Source: Pseudomonadota bacterium (GTDB lineage: Bacteria; BMS3Abin14). Taken from it: a DNA stretch of 10,199 nt. The DNA lies in assembly GCA_030636965.1 (NCBI GenBank), contig DAOVVW010000013.1, positions 1-10,199 on the forward strand, read 5' to 3'. The notes under the pieces were generated by a model. It saw nothing but the letters and a program-made list of their open reading frames with translations, had not been told where the DNA came from and did not search any database. This document shows, one piece after another, positions 5,858 to 10,199 of this stretch. Position numbers and translations under genes: made by a program. Position 1 is the stretch's first letter. Every line of letters starts with the position of its first letter.

Positions 5858-6744
5858 ACCAGAACCTGTCAAATCAGGTCAGCGAAACGGCAAATGGAAG
5901 GATAAAGGCCTTCGAGTTGTCTCTGGACCTGAACGGTAAGCGGGGAGTCAAGGGACCACTGTCCGCCGGTGTTGATCTTGGCACAGCATACATCGTGACC
6001 GCAGTGGTGGATGCCGATAGAAATCCGGTGGCCGGAGCCCTTACTCGGAGCCGTTCCAGCGTCCGCGAAGGGTTGGTCTTCGACTATATCGGTGCCGTCA
6101 ATATACTCAGGCGGCAGGTGAAGGACCTCCTCGAAAGCGGATACTCGATCAAATCCGCCGGGGTGACCTATCCCCCCGGGACGACAGGTGCCAACGCCAG
6201 GGCGTGTGTCAATATTCTGGAGGCGGCTGAACTGGAAGTGGTGGGCATGATGGACGAACCAAGCGCTGCCTCACGGGCTTTGGAAATCACGGATGGCGCC
6301 GTGGTTGATGTCGGTGGCGGAACGACGGGGATATCCATTTTAGAGAATGGAGAGGTCATATACTCAGCCGATGAAGCTACAGGCGGTGTCCACGTGGATC
6401 TGGTCCTTTCAGGCAACTATAAAATAGACACCCACGAGGCGGAGAAACTCAAGCGCGACACTACCCGGCAGATGGAGATCATCCACCTTATCCGGCCGGT
6501 TTTCGAGAAAATGGGTTCCATTGTGAGGCGCCATTTAAAAGGGTTTCCCTCGGTCAGGACGATCTATCTGGTGGGAGGCACCAGCTGCTTTCCGGGTATC
6601 GCCCAGGTGATGCAGGACCAGACGGGCCTGGAGGTTGTACAGCCCTACAATCCACTGCTGGTGACACCCCTTGGGATCGCCCTGGCCTGTTTCGATGAAC
6701 AGCTGTCCTCCAAGTCAATGCGGCCAAGTGGGAAGACGGATTAG
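5854..6744 (+). CDS. eutJ: EutJ-like actin/Hsp70-fold ATPase
   Basis: Homologue of the EutJ protein of ethanolamine microcompartment operons, thought to act as a chaperone-like factor; its precise job is not established. The 296 residues show the three nucleotide-binding motifs of the actin/Hsp70 fold: GVDLGTAYIVTAVVD (39-53), DVGGGTTGISI (from Asp152) and LVGGTSCFPGI (from Leu239). EutJ hallmarks are VREGLVFDYIGAVNILRRQV, SAGVTYPPGTTG, VNILEAAELEV, MMDEPSAASRAL, YSADEATGGVHVDL and VFEKMGSIVRRHL. The start is a GTG at 5854 overlapping the BMC-T stop as GTGA, which suggests translational coupling. About 36 residues precede the first motif. The next gene starts nine bases after its stop. Confidence 0.93.
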   Translation: MNQNLSNQVSETANGRIKAFELSLDLNGKRGVKGPLSAGVDLGTAYIVTAVVDADRNPVAGALTRSRSSVREGLVFDYIGAVNILRRQVKDLLESGYSIKSAGVTYPPGTTGANARACVNILEAAELEVVGMMDEPSAASRALEITDGAVVDVGGGTTGISILENGEVIYSADEATGGVHVDLVLSGNYKIDTHEAEKLKRDTTRQMEIIHLIRPVFEKMGSIVRRHLKGFPSVRTIYLVGGTSCFPGIAQVMQDQTGLEVVQPYNPLLVTPLGIALACFDEQLSSKSMRPSGKTD

Positions 6745-6753
6745 GTTCTCATC

Positions 6754-7080
6754 ATGGATGAGCGCATCATACAGAATATTGTCAATCTCAACGCTCTGGT
6801 TACCTACGGTTGCAGGATGACTGATGTGGACAGGTTGCGAGACACCGTGAGCACCGTTATGAGAAGGGAAAATATTCTAAAGGAGGGGGCTGCCAGCGCC
6901 CCAGATACCCATGGAAGGGTCTTCAGACCGGCGGGTCCGCTAGTCACTGCGGCTGACATGAAACATGCCCAACGTCTGGGTGCGGTAGTCATGGTCCAGC
7001 CGCAATGGCGCTTGACGCCTTTGGCTCAGGATCTTACCGCCCGGTATGGGGTCCTGATCGCTGATAACGAGGAGTTCTGA
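6754..7080 (+). CDS. Small microcompartment-associated protein with PduM/EutQ-like motif (pduM position)
   Basis: I do not recognise this 108-residue protein with certainty. Residues 1-47 are helix-like and charged. Residues 60-105 carry the block VTAADMKHAQRLGAVVMV (64-81) and WRLTPLAQDLTARYGVLIAD (85-104). The pattern TA.D...A...G then [IL]TP.A.[DE] recalls the N-terminal segment of EutQ, and the LA.D..A end recalls the C-terminus of PduM as I remember it; EutT carries a related LTP motif. It sits directly before pduN, exactly where pduM is found in the classical operon. PduM (about 163 residues) is needed for normal microcompartment structure, so this may be a shortened functional equivalent. 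No signal peptide or membrane segment is seen. Function is inferred from position and motif only. Confidence 0.8.
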   Translation: MDERIIQNIVNLNALVTYGCRMTDVDRLRDTVSTVMRRENILKEGAASAPDTHGRVFRPAGPLVTAADMKHAQRLGAVVMVQPQWRLTPLAQDLTARYGVLIADNEEF

Positions 7081-7088
7081 TCCCCGTT

Positions 7089-7095
7089 AAGGAGG
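7089..7095 (+). promoter_or_regulatory. Strong ribosome binding site of pduN
   Basis: AAGGAGG lies nine bases before the ATG at 7105. It is one of the two strongest sites in the window. Confidence 0.65.
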
Positions 7096-7104
7096 GAAAG
7101 TGTC

Positions 7105-7374
7105 ATGATAATCGCTCGCGTTATTGGGACAGTCGTCGCCACCCGTAAGCATGAAAATCTGGTTGGCAGCAAAATCCAGATTATCCAGCCACTGGATCCC
7201 AGAACAGAGGAACCTCTGGGTGGGACGCTGGTTGCTATCGATGCTGTGGGGGCCGGTGTGGGGGAAAGAGTCTTTGTTGTTCAGGGCAGTGGTGCCCGGC
7301 TGGCGGTAGGCGATGATGAGTGTCCCGTGGACGCAACGATCATTGGGATCATCGATGAACTTAACGTTCCATAG
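7105..7374 (+). CDS. pduN: BMC-P vertex (pentamer) shell protein, EutN/CcmL/PduN family
   Basis: Pentameric protein that caps the vertices of the icosahedral shell and closes it. Its 89 residues match the family length (about 90). The pattern is complete: MIIARVIGTVVATRKHENL (start strand and T.K motif), GSKIQIIQPLDP, VAIDAVGAGVGERVFVVQGS, then ARLAVGDDECPVDATIIGII. The VGAGVGE and IGIID motifs are diagnostic. It follows the PduM-slot gene by 24 bases and precedes the adenosyltransferase by 51, which agrees with the M-N-O order of pdu operons. PduN is used as the symbol because of this context; by sequence alone EutN would be equally valid. Confidence 0.95.
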   Translation: MIIARVIGTVVATRKHENLVGSKIQIIQPLDPRTEEPLGGTLVAIDAVGAGVGERVFVVQGSGARLAVGDDECPVDATIIGIIDELNVP

Positions 7375-7386
7375 AGGCAAACAGCC

Positions 7387-7403
7387 CAGTCATTTTCAGA
7401 CTG
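7387..7403 (+). other. Small hairpin between pduN and the adenosyltransferase gene
   Basis: CAGTC (7387-7391) and GACTG (7399-7403) pair perfectly around a seven-base loop. The gap otherwise holds only a weak ribosome site before the ATG at 7426. No T-run follows, so it is not a terminator. It may be chance. Confidence 0.25.
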
Positions 7404-7425
7404 CCTTTGGCGAGAATCGGGTTCA

Positions 7426-7998
7426 ATGAGGGACACGGGGAAAAGGATATATACCCGGAAAGGGGACGAGGGGCGCACACGGCTTTTGAGCGGTGAGTCT
7501 GTGTGGAAGAGTGACACTCGTGTCGAAGCCTACGGTATTCTGGACGAACTCCAATGTCACCTCGGAACCGCCCGTGCCCTGATTACATCCGATCCTGTTA
7601 AAAATGTCATATTTTCCATGCATGAAAACATCTTCACGGCAAGTGCAGAATTGGCCTCCAATCCTGACACTCGGATTTCATTGAAAAAACGCATCGGTGA
7701 AGAGGACGTCAGGAAGATCGAAAAATGGATCGATGAATTTCAGGAGTCCCACGGTTCGCCTGGACGGTTTGTCATCCCTGGAAATTCAATTGACAGTGCC
7801 GCGCTTCATATTGCCAGAGCGGTCTGTCGCAGGGGCGAACGTGCCATCGTTCAATTGAACATGGAGTCTGGGGGGCTGGAATGTCTTCTTACTTATTTCA
7901 ACCGCCTGGGGGATCTGATCTTTGTGCTGGCCTGGGCCATGGAAGTGGAAGCAGTAGTGGATCAAACACTGGCAACTGTCCTGGAGGGTTCCTCATGA
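7426..7998 (+). CDS. pduO: PduO-type cob(I)alamin adenosyltransferase
   Basis: Transfers the adenosyl group of ATP to cob(I)alamin, making the coenzyme B12 needed by PduCDE. The 190 residues carry all family motifs: the ATP loop YTRKGDEGRTRLLSG (9-23), TRVEAYGILDELQ (31-43), VIPGNSIDSAALHIARAVCR (116-135) with RRGER (135-139), and YFNRLGDLIFVLAW near 162-175. Compared with the usual motif, PGGS is PGNS and NRLSD is NRLGD; both are mild changes and activity is expected. In enteric PduO this domain is fused to a C-terminal GlcG/HbpS-like domain; here that domain is the next separate gene, 13 bases on. The ATG at 7426 lacks a good ribosome site but gives the expected N-terminus. No encapsulation-like helix was seen. 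Confidence 0.95.
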   Translation: MRDTGKRIYTRKGDEGRTRLLSGESVWKSDTRVEAYGILDELQCHLGTARALITSDPVKNVIFSMHENIFTASAELASNPDTRISLKKRIGEEDVRKIEKWIDEFQESHGSPGRFVIPGNSIDSAALHIARAVCRRGERAIVQLNMESGGLECLLTYFNRLGDLIFVLAWAMEVEAVVDQTLATVLEGSS

Positions 7999-8011
7999 GA
8001 GGTTCGAGATA

Positions 8012-8593
8012 ATGAGGCTCCCCTATCCGGTAGCCCGGATCCTTTGCGCTATTGCCGAAGCGGCCGCTCGGGAAATGGGAGTTCCCATGGCCATCGCCCT
8101 GGCGGACGAGGAGGGTTCCCTACAATTTTTCGCCCGTATGAAAGGGGCGCTTCCAGCCAGTTCCGAGATCGCGTGTTCCAAAGCTTTCACAGCGGCCTCC
8201 CTTCGAATGCCAACGGATGAGGTGGGCAGGTTGGCCCGGTCAGACGGTGTGCTTTCCGGGATCCAGAATACGCACGGTGGGAGGATCATCCTGTTCGGCG
8301 GCGGTTTTCCACTAAGTTTCCATGGGGAAGTTGTCGGGGCCATCGGCATTAGCGGTGGAACCGTGGAACAGGATATGCGGGCCGTGGAACCCGTTATTCA
8401 AGCTTTTGTCGAGATGGAACGCTGGTCCGAACATTTTAGCTCGGTTCTGACGTTCAGCCTTCGTGATATGGGCTGGACCCACAATCTGGAGAGATCTTTG
8501 GCTCTTGCACTTGAAAAGGAAGGCATGCCGGTGGACTGGCTGGAACTGCAGATTCTGATTGGTGGTGTCGTCCTGGCAGTCTGCGGTAACTGA
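8012..8593 (+). CDS. GlcG/HbpS-like protein (PduO C-terminal domain) with C-terminal extension
   Basis: Residues about 1-133 form the GlcG/HbpS-type (PduO C-terminal, PF03928-like) domain: ACSKAFTAASLRMPTDEV (54-71), GVLSGIQNTHGG, ILFGGGFPL (93-101) and EVVGAIGISGGTVEQDM (106-122). Members of this family bind haem or corrinoid in some cases; in PduO the role is not settled, and here it presumably supports B12 supply. The domain is a stand-alone gene directly after the adenosyltransferase, so PduO is split. A further 60 residues (about 134-193) with WSEHFSSVLTFSLRDMGW and GMPVDWLELQILIGGVVLAV extend beyond the domain; I do not recognise them. The last part is hydrophobic but too short for a clear membrane anchor. 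GAGAGG upstream of the ATG at 8012 can serve as ribosome site. A 130-base gap follows. Confidence 0.9.
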   Translation: MRLPYPVARILCAIAEAAAREMGVPMAIALADEEGSLQFFARMKGALPASSEIACSKAFTAASLRMPTDEVGRLARSDGVLSGIQNTHGGRIILFGGGFPLSFHGEVVGAIGISGGTVEQDMRAVEPVIQAFVEMERWSEHFSSVLTFSLRDMGWTHNLERSLALALEKEGMPVDWLELQILIGGVVLAVCGN

Positions 8594-8723
8594 CTTTAAT
8601 CGGATTCGTACGATGATAGTAAGAGATCCGCTCATTGGTGAAACGAAGAGTGGGATGAAATAGATATTTCCCCCTTTTTTAGGGGCGGGACGTGATGAGG
8701 AAGTTCGAACAAGGAGGAAAAAA
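8594..8723 (+). other. Intergenic gap before pduP; no clear promoter or terminator
   Basis: This is the longest gap in the window. It holds an imperfect stem, 8626-8633 with 8648-8656 (ATCCGCTC against GAGTGGGAT, one G-T pair and one bulged G, 14-base loop). It also holds a CCCC/GGGG mini-stem (8671-8674 with 8682-8685) around a T6-A loop. The T-run sits inside the second loop, not directly after a stable stem, so an intrinsic terminator is unlikely. TTGGTG and TAGATA resemble -35 and -10 boxes, but their spacing of 20 bases is too long for confidence. The gap may allow separate control of pduP or be an mRNA-processing site. Confidence 0.4.
8711..8717 (+). promoter_or_regulatory. Strong ribosome binding site of pduP
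   Basis: AAGGAGG lies six bases before the ATG at 8724, followed by an A-rich spacer. This is a near-perfect site and suggests high translation of pduP. Confidence 0.75.
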
Positions 8724-10127
8724 ATGAATACCAACCAGGATTTCGTCACCACCGTGATCCTGAAAGTGCTGGAAAACCTCGTGAATGAGGAAAATCCTAC
8801 GGGTGCTGAACCCAGTGGCGATGGTATTTACCAGACAGTCGAGGGAGCTGTAAATAGTGCTGTCCAGGCACAAAAAAGGTTGATCTCCATGACCCTCGCA
8901 CAGCGGGACAAGATGATCGCTGCCATGAGAAAAGCGTCTCTTGATAACAATGAGAAGATGTCTGCTATGGCGATAAGGGAAACGAAGCTGGGTCGTTTTG
9001 AAGACAAGATCAAGGAAAACATTCTCTGTTCCACAAAAACGCCTGGTACGGAGGATATTCAAACTGTCGCCAAAAGCGGCGACGACGGCCTGACTCTTCT
9101 GGAGTACGCTCCGGTCGGAGTCATCGGTTCTCTGACGCCCATCACAAATCCCACCGGCACCGTCATTCATAATTCCATTAGCATGATAGCCGCTGGAAAC
9201 GCCGTGGTATTCAACCCACACCCCAGCGCCAGGGAGACCAGCACAAGTATGATTCGGCTGCTCCATAAGGCCATCGTTGATGTTGGAGGCCCTGTCGGCC
9301 TGATCTCTTCTGTCAGCCATCCGACCTTGGAAACGGCCAGGGAGATCATGGAACATCCAAAGGTAAACATGCTGGTGGCCACAGGCGGCAAGGCGGCGGT
9401 GAGTGCGGTCTTGCAATCGGGTAAAAAAGCCATCGGGGCGGGTGCCGGTAATCCGCCTGTCCTGGTGGACGAGACTGCCAACATACGAAACGCGGCCAAA
9501 TTTATCGTCGATGGAGCGAGCATCAACAATAATATCTTCTGCACCTGTGAAAAAGAGGTTATCGCAGTAGACGAAGTGGCCGATTGCCTGATCAAGTTTA
9601 TGCAGGAAACCGGAAAGGCCTACCTATTGACTCCTAACGAGGCGAAAAAGGTCACTGAGTTGGTGGTTACCAAGGAGGGAATGGTCAACCCTGCCTTTAT
9701 CGGAAAAAATGTCCAGGTAATCCTCAAAGAGGTGGGCATCGAACTGGGAGAAGAGTATCGGTTGGCCGTATTCGAGGCCGGTAAGGATCACCCCCTTGTC
9801 TGGATTGAGCAGATGATGCCCGTCATGCCCATCGTGCGAGTGGCGAATGTCCAGGAAGGAATTGATTTCGCTGTTGAGGTGGAACAGGGCAACAGGCACA
9901 CGGCCATAATGCACTCGACCAATGTGGACAACATGACAGCCTTCGCTCGGGCCATTCAGACCACACTCTTTGTCAAGAACGGTCCCTCCTATGCCGGGCT
10001 TGGTCTTGGTGGCGAAGGCCACACATCCTTCACCATCGCCGGACCGACCGGTGAGGGGTTGACCTCCGCGCGCACCTTTACGCGCCAGCGGCGCTGTACC
10101 CTGGTGGAAGGTTTCCGCATTATCTAG
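8724..10127 (+). CDS. pduP: CoA-acylating aldehyde dehydrogenase PduP (EutE family)
   Basis: Oxidises propionaldehyde with NAD+ and CoA to propionyl-CoA inside the microcompartment. The 467 residues match PduP (about 464). Residues 5-20 (QDFVTTVILKVLENLV) form an amphipathic helix like the encapsulation peptide of Salmonella PduP, followed by a variable linker and the dehydrogenase domain. Family blocks are ETKLGRFEDKIKEN, YAPVGVIGSLTPITNPTGTV, AAGNAVVFNPHPSA, ATGGKAAVSAVLQSGKKAIG, AGAGNPPVLVDETA and NNNIFCTCEKEV. By alignment with NNLPCIAEKEV of PduP, Cys273 is the catalytic thiol; Cys275 two residues on is an extra Cys where PduP has Ala. The C-end FTRQRRCTLVEGF is typical. Its separation by 130 bases and its strong ribosome site set it apart from the tightly packed genes upstream. 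Confidence 0.97.
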   Translation: MNTNQDFVTTVILKVLENLVNEENPTGAEPSGDGIYQTVEGAVNSAVQAQKRLISMTLAQRDKMIAAMRKASLDNNEKMSAMAIRETKLGRFEDKIKENILCSTKTPGTEDIQTVAKSGDDGLTLLEYAPVGVIGSLTPITNPTGTVIHNSISMIAAGNAVVFNPHPSARETSTSMIRLLHKAIVDVGGPVGLISSVSHPTLETAREIMEHPKVNMLVATGGKAAVSAVLQSGKKAIGAGAGNPPVLVDETANIRNAAKFIVDGASINNNIFCTCEKEVIAVDEVADCLIKFMQETGKAYLLTPNEAKKVTELVVTKEGMVNPAFIGKNVQVILKEVGIELGEEYRLAVFEAGKDHPLVWIEQMMPVMPIVRVANVQEGIDFAVEVEQGNRHTAIMHSTNVDNMTAFARAIQTTLFVKNGPSYAGLGLGGEGHTSFTIAGPTGEGLTSARTFTRQRRCTLVEGFRII

Positions 10128-10158
10128 CAAGTTCCCAGGGAAAGATGCCGCTTGAGAA

Positions 10159-10199
10159 ATGAAAATGGTGACTATACTGGGCGTTTTGCAGCTGTCGGA
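10159..10199 (+). CDS. Possible start of a further gene, cut by the window edge
   Basis: An open frame begins at ATG 10159 (or the in-frame ATG at 10165), 31 bases after the pduP stop, and reads MKMVTILGVLQLS to the edge. The opening ILGVLQLS loosely recalls the first strand of BMC shell domains, but 13 residues are too few to identify it. The ribosome site is weak. A five-codon frame (10145-10162) overlaps its ATG as ATGA. Confidence 0.3.
   Translation, partial: MKMVTILGVLQLS

Noticed and set aside
4637..5872. A long open frame of 411 codons on the minus strand
   Set aside because: It lies antisense to two clear BMC shell genes, is Arg/Pro/Phe-rich with no recognisable domain, and is open because of the GC-rich low-complexity coding on the other strand.
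8661..8690. Intrinsic terminator before pduP
   Set aside because: The T-run is in the loop of a four-pair stem rather than after a stable stem, so it does not fit the pattern.
8679..9416. Minus-strand open frame of 245 codons opposite pduP
   Set aside because: Antisense to a fully recognisable aldehyde dehydrogenase, with no domain or ribosome site seen.
10145..10162. Five-codon leader peptide (MPLEK) after pduP
   Set aside because: Too short to distinguish from chance and no attenuator structure can be seen before the window ends.

Overview
The window is one strand of a cobalamin-dependent 1,2-propanediol (or glycerol) utilisation operon of the bacterial microcompartment (BMC) type. Every gene I can support is on the + strand, and neighbours are closely packed or overlapping. 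No rRNA, tRNA, mobile element or CRISPR array was seen. Base composition looks moderately GC-rich by eye (not counted). Gene content points to an anaerobic or facultative bacterium that degrades a diol inside a protein shell. The protein sequences are clearly diverged from the enterobacterial Pdu proteins I remember. A Desulfobacterota-like or other non-enteric host is plausible, but the sequence does not settle it.

Layout. Positions 1-4494 hold the catalytic block: the C-terminal half of the diol dehydratase large subunit (pduC, cut by the window edge), the medium and small subunits (pduD, pduE), and the two reactivating-factor subunits (pduG, pduH). Positions 4504-7374 hold the shell and assembly block: a BMC-H protein with a long disordered and basic tail, a BMC-T protein that recalls the tandem-domain shell protein of mycobacterial RMM loci rather than PduB, an EutJ-like actin/Hsp70-fold ATPase, a small PduM/EutQ-motif protein, and the BMC-P vertex protein (PduN/EutN). 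Positions 7426-8593 hold cofactor supply: a PduO-type cobalamin adenosyltransferase and, as a separate gene, the GlcG/HbpS-like domain that is the C-terminal half of PduO in enterics. After a 130-base gap comes the CoA-acylating aldehyde dehydrogenase pduP (8724-10127). A further gene may start at the right edge.

How it works together. PduCDE dehydrates the diol to an aldehyde inside the shell. PduGH swaps out damaged B12, and the adenosyltransferase makes adenosylcobalamin. PduP oxidises the aldehyde to acyl-CoA, and the shell retains the aldehyde. Gene order follows the classical C-D-E-G-H-K-(L)-M-N-O-P order, with the L position occupied by BMC-T plus eutJ. No pduL phosphotransacylase, alcohol dehydrogenase, pduA, pduB or pduJ is visible; these could lie outside the window.

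Points for a second look: the unusual tail and pore of the BMC-H protein, an encapsulation-peptide-like helix at the C-terminus of PduH, the RMM-like BMC-T, the reduced protein in the pduM slot, the split PduO with a C-terminal extension, and small hairpins between the dehydratase genes.
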